From positions 1-35,259 of the forward strand of contig MHXP01000027.1 of assembly GCA_001824485.1 (NCBI GenBank): 35,259 nucleotides of DNA. The letters are read 5' to 3'. Numbering within the stretch: position 1 is the stretch's first letter; each line of letters begins with the position of its first letter. This document shows, piece after piece, positions 10,601 through 18,529 of the stretch. A program made the position numbers and the translations under genes. Source of the DNA: Planctomycetes bacterium GWA2_39_15. Lineage in GTDB: Bacteria > Planctomycetota > Brocadiia > Brocadiales > Brocadiaceae. The notes beneath the pieces were generated by a model. The model was not told the origin of the DNA and did not search any database. It saw only the letters and a list, made by a program, of their open reading frames with translations.

Positions 10601-10780
10601 AAGATATTTGAGCCTTTTTATACTACGAAATCAGAAGGAACAGGTTTAGGCCTTTCAATGGTTCAGCGTATTATTGATGATCATGGGGGAACTGTTGATG
10701 TTATAAGTAAAGAAGGCAAGGGGACGTCCTTTTATATAAAACTGCCTATTGGAAATGAAAAGTGGGGCAGTTCAGAATAA
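7601..10780 (+). CDS. Membrane sensor histidine kinase (TM-Cache-TM-HAMP-PAS-GAF-PAS-HisKA-HATPase)
   Basis: 1059 aa; MASMGELAAAIAHEIRNPLGAI-type H-box (LASMGELAAAIAHEIRNPLGAI), N-box NLFINSLDAMPNGG, G-boxes ISDTGMGVP and GTGLGLSMVQRIIDDHGG. PAS and GAF regions by position and sequence. Overlaps the preceding gene by 14 bp. Confidence 0.94.
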   Translation: MFPFKSIKNKLIVIFLLCSFTPLLLLRFIAFPKAQKDLEEALVRNLEGVKQKQAEILKMWFDERRHDAKVVSRYISAIMVKNVSDNVSNFQKLYDYIEMIKTEYGYKDVYIASQYGIVLVATEKELVGSNIVTYDYCREALNGNIFISKMQRLVQAESGNKNNNADSPIMFISAPLVDSNDLRVGALILKVDTVHLSEIMRSVKLGKTGETFLVNREGYMLTESRFVDELKKTGLIQQRTALELRVINPRTGKLTEGAQNCLSCKDGYDAEGYINYDGNKVLGVWCWIPEYDCGLLAQINIQEGYGAAYSLKSFVFSMLLVLAFPLTLVAFYFGKRISAPILNITEATKKITGGDLGQRVKDSGKSDEISGLAHAFNLMAESLEEKTIKLRNYTTDLENIVKERTVKLQETTNFLNSILAGSTEYSIIAQDLNGNILEFNKGASLMYGYRSEELVGIANVRILHLDEDVRAGKIDRMLEVAHRTGRYEGEVLRRRKNGEMFPVHVTFTLRRDENGQPIGLVAISKDITKDKLVALEKEIINNINKTIASCLNIKEVYMNIYIELKRIIDFIWLGITCIVDGSDITEDFNIIDGVSSMDWLNSDKSPSHTMAQGIAIKKGIPIFVMDTLEEKYPIDRELYEKEIRSYLCFPLKSKGTTIGAITLGSREKDTFTEVHFGLLNQITSQLAIAIENTKLFVSIRESEEKYRDLVENAPEMIHEIDPKGRFINVNKTELNKLGYSLKEMRQMNLEDIVPPKYRQDVKRYIQWIIHTGSGELETVFLTNSGKEINVEINGTGLYNSKTGACVYTRAFVRDITERKKMEEQVRRSEKLASMGELAAAIAHEIRNPLGAICNSVGILDSHLKLTGQDKDLLEMIVGQSERLDRIISDFLTFAHPREPSFTLQDIREVIKNTIFLLEQDNRFADKVEIKETYESILPKVYIDADLIHQVLWNLFINSLDAMPNGGYIKITVRKTNLFLRDAVEIMISDTGMGVPSNELDKIFEPFYTTKSEGTGLGLSMVQRIIDDHGGTVDVISKEGKGTSFYIKLPIGNEKWGSSE

Positions 10781-10802
10781 TCTTTATGCAGGATAATTAA
10801 TT

Positions 10803-12206
10803 ATGGAAGACGGTAAAATACTTGTTGTGGAAGATCAGGACGCGATGAGAGAATCTCTTGTGATTGCATTTAAGGATGAGGGATATCAGGTCGAGGGTGT
10901 TGCAAGCGGAGAAGCGGCAACTCAAAGATTAAGTAATAATGTGTATGACTTAGTCGTTACAGACCTGAAGATGAAAAAAGTAGACGGATTGGAGGTTCTT
11001 AAGGCGGTAAAGACTTCAAATCCATCCACAGAAGTAGTGTTGATTACTGCCTATGGCACTATTGGCACGGCAGTTCAGGCGATACGTGATGGTGCCTACG
11101 ACTATGTGACTAAGCCCTTTCGCCATCAGGAAATCCTAAAAGTTGCAAAAAAGGCACTTGAAAAGAAGTTACTAAAAGATAGGGTTAGATATCTTGAAGG
11201 AGAAGTTAGAGATAAATATAGATTCGAGGGTATTGTGGGTAATTCCAATGCTATGCTGGAGGTATTAAAAGTAACTTCGCATGTATGCCGCACCGAGAGT
11301 ACAGTGCTGATAACAGGTGAGAGTGGGACAGGAAAAGAGTTGATCGCAAGGGCAATTCATTATAATAGTCATCGAAAGGATGCTCCATTTGTTGTGATTA
11401 ATTGTGGCGCATTGCCTGAGAATTTACAGGAAAGCGAACTGTTTGGACACGTAAAAGGGGCTTTTACCGGAGCTATTAAAGATAAGATGGGATTGTTTCA
11501 GCAGGCACAAAGGGGAACAATTTTATTAGATGAGATTGGCGAGACGTTGCCTTCTGCGCAGGTAAAACTTTTGCGATTTTTGCAAGACGGAGAAATTCGC
11601 CCTGTCGGTGGAAATAAAGCTATGTACGTGGATACGAGGATTATTGCTGCTACGAATGAAAACTTAGAAAAAGCCGTTGAGTCTGGAAAGTTTAGAAAGG
11701 ATCTGTTTTATAGAATTAATGTGATACGTATCCATATTCCTCCACTGAGAGAACGAAGAGAAGATATACCTCTTTTAGTAGAATATTTTTTAGAGAAAAT
11801 TTTGGAAAAATATAATAAAGGAAAAAGATCGTTATCCAAAGAGGCAATGCACGCATTAACGAATTATGATTGGCCTGGTAATATCAGGGAACTTCAGAAC
11901 ATAATGGAAAGGGCAGTTGCTTTATCTAAGAACCAAATAATTAATGTGGATGAACTCCCAATTCCTGTGAGTGAATTTGTGGATTTTACAGGGAATCCAT
12001 TTGAGTATGATAAGAAAAGATCACTTATTGTAACAACACTTTCAGAACAAGAAAAAAACGCTATTGTTGAGGCATTGAATAAATACGGCGGTAATCAGAC
12101 AAAGGTTGCTAAAGTACTTGGGATATCTACGACGACCCTCTGGAGGAAGATTAAAAAATACAAAATTAAACCACAACACGAAATCTCGGATAATATTGAT
12201 AATTAA
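10803..12206 (+). CDS. Sigma-54-dependent response regulator, NtrC family (receiver-AAA+-Fis HTH)
   Basis: 467 aa; receiver ILVVEDQDAM...DLVVTDLKM...ITAYG...VTKPF; Walker A GESGTGKE; sigma-54 contact GAFTGA; Fis-type HTH NQTKVAKVLGISTTTLWRKIKKY. Confidence 0.96.
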   Translation: MEDGKILVVEDQDAMRESLVIAFKDEGYQVEGVASGEAATQRLSNNVYDLVVTDLKMKKVDGLEVLKAVKTSNPSTEVVLITAYGTIGTAVQAIRDGAYDYVTKPFRHQEILKVAKKALEKKLLKDRVRYLEGEVRDKYRFEGIVGNSNAMLEVLKVTSHVCRTESTVLITGESGTGKELIARAIHYNSHRKDAPFVVINCGALPENLQESELFGHVKGAFTGAIKDKMGLFQQAQRGTILLDEIGETLPSAQVKLLRFLQDGEIRPVGGNKAMYVDTRIIAATNENLEKAVESGKFRKDLFYRINVIRIHIPPLRERREDIPLLVEYFLEKILEKYNKGKRSLSKEAMHALTNYDWPGNIRELQNIMERAVALSKNQIINVDELPIPVSEFVDFTGNPFEYDKKRSLIVTTLSEQEKNAIVEALNKYGGNQTKVAKVLGISTTTLWRKIKKYKIKPQHEISDNIDN

Positions 12207-12585
12207 TTTCATACTGAAACCGTCATTGCATAATGGAATGTTTTTGTGAATATATAAATTGAGTTTTATATAAATCTAAGAATATTTGCGTTTTTAATAA
12301 GATGATGATTTTATACCACTTATGTAAAACATAAACTGTATTTTATTTTTCATGCGGAGTTGGTATATTTTTCGTTAGCATAGTTAGTCAGACCGGATTA
12401 AATTCTTCGGCTTGTTTATGATCAAAACAAATGAGTATTATAATAAATTATCTAAAACTGTTGTGCCGAGCCAAGTGGAACATTCATCTTTATTGTTTCT
12501 GAAATTTTTAAGATTTATGTTATGGGTTTTATTTATGGAATGTATCACTGGTGGAATAAGGTAGGAAATAATAAGGCGTTGGCAG

Positions 12586-13260
12586 ATGTTCAAGAGGAGA
12601 AAGGCGACAGAGTTTAAGAAAGTTATAGACGTTAAGTTTGAAGTAAAAGAAAATTTTGAAGAAGATAAGGGTTGTTTAGCGCATTTAATCGGATTTTTTA
12701 GAGTACACGCAAAAAGGGAGATGAGAAAAATGCCGTTAGATATAAATAAGATAAGGGAGAAAATAAAGAAATTGCCTAAAGCGCCGCATCCTGCCATTCC
12801 TGCAAAGGAGGTATGGCTTTCTTTGTGGGGTGCGTTTTTAGGTGTGGGATTTACAGCGCTACTAGCCTTTCTGTGGAAGTGTCCGATGTTATTAGGGCCG
12901 TTTGGTGCCAGTGCCGTGTTGATTTATGGCGCTTATAAGGCGCCGCTGGCACAGCCTAGAAATGTTCTTATGGGGCATTTCCTTGCCGCATGTATTGGTG
13001 TAACCGTAAATGAGTTTTTTGGCGCTACGTTTTGGTCTATTGCCCTTGGTGTTTCCCTTGCGCTCGTTCTAATGACAGTGACTTATTCTATTCATCCTCC
13101 CGCAGGCGCAACTGCATACGTGGCAGTTCAGACAGGAGGGTTGGGTGTTGGCTATATGTTCATCTTAAATCCCGTTATTTTGGGTGCCTTTATTCTGGTG
13201 TTAATCGGTGTGATCTTTAATAAGATGGGAAAAAGGGATTATCCAACACATTGGTGGTAA
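12586..13260 (+). CDS. HPP-family integral membrane protein (putative nitrite transport-related)
   Basis: 224 aa in the track; contains the namesake motif YSIHPPAGATAYVAVQTGG and LLGPFGASAVLIYG with 4-5 TM stretches. Start uncertain: ATG 12730 with upstream AGGGAG gives a 176-aa protein and is a plausible alternative. Confidence 0.88.
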   Translation: MFKRRKATEFKKVIDVKFEVKENFEEDKGCLAHLIGFFRVHAKREMRKMPLDINKIREKIKKLPKAPHPAIPAKEVWLSLWGAFLGVGFTALLAFLWKCPMLLGPFGASAVLIYGAYKAPLAQPRNVLMGHFLAACIGVTVNEFFGATFWSIALGVSLALVLMTVTYSIHPPAGATAYVAVQTGGLGVGYMFILNPVILGAFILVLIGVIFNKMGKRDYPTHWW

Positions 13261-13328
13261 AATTATAGAGGGGTGTCTTATCCATAAACTTAGACGTACA
13301 AATTTGTTAAATTACGGAGAAAAATATA

Positions 13329-15617
13329 ATGTATATCTCGATTAAAAATCGGCTTATTTTTTTACTAATTGCGTTTACGTTGCTACCTTTTGTTTTGCTG
13401 AGAATTGTTGCATATCCGCGTATACAGTCTGATCTTCAGGATGTATTGATACGGAATCTTGATGGCATTGGACATAAGCAAGCAGAACTTGTTACTTATT
13501 GGACGCATGAAAGGATGAAGAATGTACGTGTGGTCGCAAACAATCCTTTAATGAGTAAATGTGCAAAAATTAAAAAAGAGGACAAGGATTATTCAGATAT
13601 AATTCAATATTTGGAAGTGTTAAAGAATGAATATGGTTTTAAAGGTGTGCTGGTAAGTAATGATAAAGGAATAGTAACGATTGCCACGGCTGATGAAGGA
13701 GTGGCAACTGATATTTCAGAGGCGGATTATTTTAAACAGGCAATACAGGGAAATACTTTTGTATCAAGTATTATTCCATCCGAAATCCCGTTAGTAAATG
13801 AACTTGGAGAGAAGGAAATTGGCGTACCTACCATGTTTGTTTCAACACCGTTAAAGGATAGGGATGGGATTATAATTGGTGTCGTTTCCTTGAGAATTGA
13901 TGTAAATGCATTGAACGAATTAATGTTAAGCCTTAAACTTGGGAAAACAGGGGAAACATACCTTGTTAACAAAGATGGAGTTATGATTACAGAATCAAGG
14001 TTTGTTACGCATCTAAAGGAAATGGGATTGGTGAAAAAAAGATGCGCACTGGAATTGAAGTTGATTAATCGTGAAAAAGGTGAATTGACCAAAGGTGTTC
14101 AACAATGCGTTGCCGGCAATAATGGTTTTGATGCAAAGGGTTATAAGGATTATAGCGGTATTACAGTATTGGGTGTATGGCGCTGGTTACCTGAGTTTAA
14201 TTGGGGTGTTATTGCGGAAATTGACAGGGACGAGGGTTATGGCGCTGCTTATAATCTTAATTATATTGTAAGTTCTGTGTTGTTAGTAATCGCATTTCCT
14301 ATTGTGATTGTAGCTTACTTCGTTGGCAGAAAGACCTCTATTCCAATTATCAAGCTAAAAGAAGTAACTGAAAAAATGGCATCAGGGGATTTAAGTCAGA
14401 GAGTAGATATAAAGAGAGAAGATGAAATAGGGGCATTAGCTAATGCCTTCAATGCGATGGCGAAATCGCTGGATGAAAAGACGAGGGAAGTAATAAATTC
14501 CGAAAAGAGGTATAGGGAATTGTTTAATTCCATAAAGGAAGGCGTTTATCAATCAGAACCAGGTGTTGAGGGTGTGTTTACCTTTATTAATAAGGCTGGT
14601 GCGGAGATATTGGGATATGGTACGCCAGAAGAAGTAGTAGGAACAAAGGTAAAGAATATCTATGTAGATTCAGAAGACAGAAGGAGACTTTGCGAGAAAC
14701 TTGAAAAAGATGGGGTTTGGAGGGAATTTGTATCGCTTTGCAAAAGAAAAAATGGCGATAGTTTCTATGCTGAACGTACCAGTAATATGCTGAGGGATGA
14801 GAAAGGGAATCCTGCTGTTATATATGGTGTATTTAGGGATATATCGGAAAGAAAAAAGGCGGAGATGGAGATTGTTGAATCTGAGAAAAAATACCGTTTG
14901 CTGTTCAATTCGTTGAAAGAAGGTGTTTATCAATGCGAACCTGAAGTTGACGGCGTGTTCACATGGATCAACCAGTCGGGTGCCGAAATTCTAGGTTATA
15001 AATCACCGGAAGAGGCGATTGGAACAAAGCTAAAAGATATCTATGTAAATCCAGATGATCGTGCAAAATTAGTAGAAAAGTTATCTAAAGAAGGCGCTTG
15101 GAAGAATTTTGTATCTTTCTGTAAGAGAAAAAATGGTGAGCGGTTTTATATGGAACGTACTTCTAGTATGGTTGCCGATGATAAAGGTAAACCTGTACGT
15201 ATAGAAGGTATATTTAGAGATATTACCGAGCGAAAGAAACTAGAGGAAGAACTGCAGGAATCTGAAAGACATCACAGACAATTGCTGAATTCACTGAAAG
15301 AGGGGATATATCAGTGTGAACCTACGGAGGATGGGGTATTTACATGGATTAATCAGGCGGGGGCGGAAATACTTGGTTACAGTTCACCTGAAGAAGTCAT
15401 AGGAACGAGGGTAAAGGATGTATACGTGAATCCCGATGACCGAAAAGAATTGGTTGATAAGCTGGAAAAGGAAGGAGTATGGCGTGACTTTACTTCCTAT
15501 TGCAAGAGAAAAAATGGTGAACGGTTTATTTCTGAAAGGACATGCAATCTTGTGCGTGATGAAGGTGGCAAACCAATAAGAATTGAAGGTGTATTCAGGG
15601 ATATAACGGAAAGATAA
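13329..15617 (+). CDS. Membrane sensor protein: TM-Cache-TM-HAMP-PAS-PAS-PAS, no histidine kinase domain
   Basis: 762 aa; Cache/HAMP half aligns by eye with the 7601 kinase (LKLGKTGETYLVNKDGVMITESRFV vs LKLGKTGETFLVNREGYMLTESRFV); three near-identical PAS/PAC units each ending FRDI(S/T)ER; stop immediately after the third. Confidence 0.92.
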   Translation: MYISIKNRLIFLLIAFTLLPFVLLRIVAYPRIQSDLQDVLIRNLDGIGHKQAELVTYWTHERMKNVRVVANNPLMSKCAKIKKEDKDYSDIIQYLEVLKNEYGFKGVLVSNDKGIVTIATADEGVATDISEADYFKQAIQGNTFVSSIIPSEIPLVNELGEKEIGVPTMFVSTPLKDRDGIIIGVVSLRIDVNALNELMLSLKLGKTGETYLVNKDGVMITESRFVTHLKEMGLVKKRCALELKLINREKGELTKGVQQCVAGNNGFDAKGYKDYSGITVLGVWRWLPEFNWGVIAEIDRDEGYGAAYNLNYIVSSVLLVIAFPIVIVAYFVGRKTSIPIIKLKEVTEKMASGDLSQRVDIKREDEIGALANAFNAMAKSLDEKTREVINSEKRYRELFNSIKEGVYQSEPGVEGVFTFINKAGAEILGYGTPEEVVGTKVKNIYVDSEDRRRLCEKLEKDGVWREFVSLCKRKNGDSFYAERTSNMLRDEKGNPAVIYGVFRDISERKKAEMEIVESEKKYRLLFNSLKEGVYQCEPEVDGVFTWINQSGAEILGYKSPEEAIGTKLKDIYVNPDDRAKLVEKLSKEGAWKNFVSFCKRKNGERFYMERTSSMVADDKGKPVRIEGIFRDITERKKLEEELQESERHHRQLLNSLKEGIYQCEPTEDGVFTWINQAGAEILGYSSPEEVIGTRVKDVYVNPDDRKELVDKLEKEGVWRDFTSYCKRKNGERFISERTCNLVRDEGGKPIRIEGVFRDITER

Positions 15618-15666
15618 AGCATGTATTTAAATGAATTAAAATACACTGAACTAGGAGTATAAAATT

Positions 15667-16155
15667 ATGGGAAATGGAACTGTGAAGGGTTTATCAGTGA
15701 ATGCAAAGACCCTTATTTTAGTACTGTTGTTTGTTAATGTTGGGTTTGCCTCAAAGATGATAAATAAATATTATGCAATGAAGGAATCCGGATATATTAG
15801 GGAAAAGACGTTTAAAGATCAATTGCAGCAAAGGGTAATGAAGTCTTTTGGTTCTATGGAAGAACTGAATAAAATGGTTGCTGATATTACACGGCAAAAG
15901 GAAGAAGCAGAAAAAGCTGCAGCATCTTTCAAGGATCAAGATGAGCAATTGAGATTTGTAAACAAAAAACTAGAAGATACAAAGGTGAAATTGGAAGAGG
16001 AAAAAGCTCGTTTGCAGAAGGAAATATGGGAGTTAGAAGATTCGCTGACAACGGCAAAAAAAACGTTGGTAACTAAGGATGCTGAGATACTGGAACTTAC
16101 GAAAAAGCTTGAAGAACATTCTAAAGCGCCTGGCGCCTGGAATCTTCCACAATAA
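15667..16155 (+). CDS. Membrane-anchored coiled-coil protein of unknown function
   Basis: 162 aa; one N-terminal hydrophobic helix (AKTLILVLLFVNVGFAS) followed by long heptad-like EEAEKAAASFKDQDEQLRFVNKKLEDTKVKLEEEKARLQKEIWELEDSLTTAKKTL. Confidence 0.75.
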   Translation: MGNGTVKGLSVNAKTLILVLLFVNVGFASKMINKYYAMKESGYIREKTFKDQLQQRVMKSFGSMEELNKMVADITRQKEEAEKAAASFKDQDEQLRFVNKKLEDTKVKLEEEKARLQKEIWELEDSLTTAKKTLVTKDAEILELTKKLEEHSKAPGAWNLPQ

Positions 16156-16188
16156 ACATGGTATCAATGATAATTGCGAAAGATTTTT

Positions 16189-16608
16189 ATGCCAAGGGTT
16201 TTAATTATAGAAGATCATGAGAAGCTTAGAAAGTTATTGGTAGTTGCCTTTAAACGAGAGGGTTATGATGCATGCAATGGGATAGGTTTGGAGAAGGTAG
16301 CAGAATTCCTAGAGAAAGACATCTATGATCTTGTAATTGCTGATCTGGAAGTAAAGCCGTTGGTCGGCTTTGAGATGCTGAAGACAATTAAGCGCTCTAA
16401 TCCAAATGCAGAGGTTGTAGCGATCCTCCAAACGAATGAATATAATATTGGTAGTATAATCAGTTGTGGTGTTTATGATTATGTCCCGAAGCCATTCTTA
16501 TTGAAAGATATTGTAAATATAGGAAAGAAGGCATTAGAGAAAAAGAAATTGGCTGATAAGGTGCGTAATTTGGAGCAGATCATGGATATGGATAAAATGG
16601 CTTTATAG
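16189..16608 (+). CDS. Stand-alone response regulator receiver domain, degenerate
   Basis: MPRVLIIEDHEKLRKLL...DLVIADLEVKPLVGFEMLKTIKRSNP...YDYVPKPF...KKALEKKKLADKVRNLEQIM; similar to the NtrC receiver at 10803. ATG 16189 preferred to TTG 16174 in the track. No AAA+ or HTH follows. Confidence 0.85.
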   Translation: MPRVLIIEDHEKLRKLLVVAFKREGYDACNGIGLEKVAEFLEKDIYDLVIADLEVKPLVGFEMLKTIKRSNPNAEVVAILQTNEYNIGSIISCGVYDYVPKPFLLKDIVNIGKKALEKKKLADKVRNLEQIMDMDKMAL

Positions 16609-16814
16609 TAAGAAGGTTGAAAATAGGTTTATTGTGTAAAAGTTTTCCTTATGTTTTTAATCGTAAAAGAAAGGGGGTGTGTGCTAAAAGGTTAAAAAGA
16701 AATTTTTAGGGAAATAGATTTTTAGATTTGTGTAGTTGATTGTAGAAGTGTAATAAAAAAGGGGTGTTGTTTTGAAAATAACCTTAACAACAGCATTTTA
16801 GAGGAGAACAATTA

Positions 16815-17711
16815 ATGTTATATACTGCAGCTGTAGATACTCTTGCGGCAGTGTCTTTAAAGAAAGCCACTGCAATGAAACACAGCCTGACAGGTTTCTT
16901 GACGCTTTCTGTGCTGGCTGGTTTTTATATTGGATTTGGAGTTATTTTGGCATTTATTTGTGCCGCACCCGTAGCGGCGATAAATCCAGGGATAGGTAAG
17001 ATAGTTGCTGGTGCAACCTTTGGTATCGCATTGTCTTTGGTAATTATTGGTGGTGCAGAGTTGTTTACCGGATATAACCTCCTGATATTTAAGGGAACAC
17101 TTAGGGGTACGGTAACGCTTGCCGATTCCATGCTGGGTTGGTTTTGGACATACCTGGGGAACTTAGGCGGATCAATGATCTTCGCACTTATGATTATTAT
17201 GGCAGGCATCTTCGCCCCTGATCCATGGAAGTCGTTTATTCTAAAGGTAGCTACATATAAGAGCAATGGGCCATGGTGGGAACTGTTCTTTAGGGGAATT
17301 TTCTGTAACTGGCTGGTTTGTCTTGCAATATGGTCTGCTGTGGGCAGATGTACAAGTGACTCAGGTAAGTTGATTATGATCTGGTGGTGTCTGTTCGCCT
17401 TTATTACGACTGGTATGGAACACAGTGTGGCAAACATGACAATATTGACGATTGCGAATTTATTACCTCACGACCCTGCAGTAATTTCATGGGGTAAGAT
17501 GTTTGGACATAACCTCGTCCCTGTTACCCTTGGTAATATCGTAGGAGGCACATTCTTCGTCACATTCCTATACTGGTTCGCAACTGCAATGGATGAGAGG
17601 GGAGCGAAGAGGATGGAGGCTGTAAAGGGCGGTTCTGGCGCCGGTGAGTTACCACGAGCAGGTGGCACTTCAGAAGAGATCAAAGATGTTAAAGTGAAAA
17701 TGAGGTCATAA
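16815..17711 (+). CDS. Formate/nitrite transporter (FNT) family channel, FocA/NirC-like
   Basis: 298 aa; GAELFTGYNLL, FCNWLVCLAIW, GMEHSVANM, NLVPVTLGNIVGGTFFV are characteristic FNT segments, including the pore His. SD GAGGAG upstream of ATG. Confidence 0.95.
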   Translation: MLYTAAVDTLAAVSLKKATAMKHSLTGFLTLSVLAGFYIGFGVILAFICAAPVAAINPGIGKIVAGATFGIALSLVIIGGAELFTGYNLLIFKGTLRGTVTLADSMLGWFWTYLGNLGGSMIFALMIIMAGIFAPDPWKSFILKVATYKSNGPWWELFFRGIFCNWLVCLAIWSAVGRCTSDSGKLIMIWWCLFAFITTGMEHSVANMTILTIANLLPHDPAVISWGKMFGHNLVPVTLGNIVGGTFFVTFLYWFATAMDERGAKRMEAVKGGSGAGELPRAGGTSEEIKDVKVKMRS

Positions 17712-17783
17712 TAGCGCGTACTTAACACTATCAAACAAGTTGATACAGAAGACTGCTAGCAAAGAGTTTTAATATTACAACAC

Positions 17784-17819
17784 AAAAAAGGGCCGGCAAA
17801 ATAAAGCTGGCCCTTTTTT
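17784..17819 (+). terminator. Rho-independent terminator after the FNT gene
   Basis: AAAAAAGGGCCGGC-AAAATAAA-GCTGGCCCTTTTTT: GC-rich stem (one G-U) flanked by A and T tracts, about 75 bp after the stop codon. Confidence 0.92.
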
Positions 17820-17960
17820 ATTCTATTTCGTGTTTAGATTGAATCTGAAAAATATTTAGTATGTCCCATAAGTCAAACAACTGTTTAACACCGTGACTTT
17901 ACTGAAAAGAATATAGAGAAAGAGTTTTATTGACTGTGATATGAAGTATGATCTCTTATC

Positions 17961-18527
17961 TTACGGGGCCGATTTAAAATCTTCCTCTTTGTCTGGCTTC
18001 GCAGTCTTTGATAAATTCTTCTGTTTGAGTCCTTCTGTATAACCAATAATCTTGTTTGAAACATTTTTTGGAATAATAGAAACGACAGTTTGCATGCCTT
18101 TGGCAATCTGAGTTGCAACCTTTGAGTTATCAATCCTGTCACAAGTGGGTTTGCTGCAAAACAACAATACGCCAAAGATAATTATACCGCAAAAAACCAG
18201 TCCCTTGATAATACCTAACAATCCACCAAATAATCTAAGTCCTATTCCCGTGTTCCATTTTCCCATTATCCTCTTTATGATATCTGTGATTATGAACATG
18301 CCAATAAAAGCAATTCCAAAGATGACAAAGTAGCCCAATAAATTAGCGGTGGAAACTGTAAAAACGCCTTTCAGGATGTTGCTCAAAATGCTATAGAGGA
18401 AGATCGCCGCAAAGAAGGATATAAATAAACAAACAATCCTTAGAAATTGAAGCGCGGGGCCACTTGCAAGCCCAAAGAGCGCTGCAAAGAATAAGGTGAC
18501 AAATATTATATAGTCAATCCAGATCAT
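17961..18527 (-). CDS. CvpA family membrane protein
   Basis: 188 aa; MIWIDYIIFVTLFFAALFGLASG...NLLGYFVIFGIAFIGMFIITDIIKRIM...LRLFGGLLGIIKGLVFCGIIIFGVLLF, a typical CvpA TM pattern. Confidence 0.83.
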   Translation of the reverse strand: MIWIDYIIFVTLFFAALFGLASGPALQFLRIVCLFISFFAAIFLYSILSNILKGVFTVSTANLLGYFVIFGIAFIGMFIITDIIKRIMGKWNTGIGLRLFGGLLGIIKGLVFCGIIIFGVLLFCSKPTCDRIDNSKVATQIAKGMQTVVSIIPKNVSNKIIGYTEGLKQKNLSKTAKPDKEEDFKSAP

Positions 18528-18529
18528 CT

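Noticed and set aside
12355-12380. Possible sigma-54 promoter TTGGTATATTTTTCGTT upstream of HPP
   Set aside because: The -24 GG is present, but the -12 GC is GT and the rest is a poor match; no convincing TGGCAC-N5-TTGC found upstream of HPP or FNT.
16925-17734. Antisense ORFs (170 aa and 88 aa) over the FNT gene
   Set aside because: Shadow ORFs opposite a strongly supported membrane protein.
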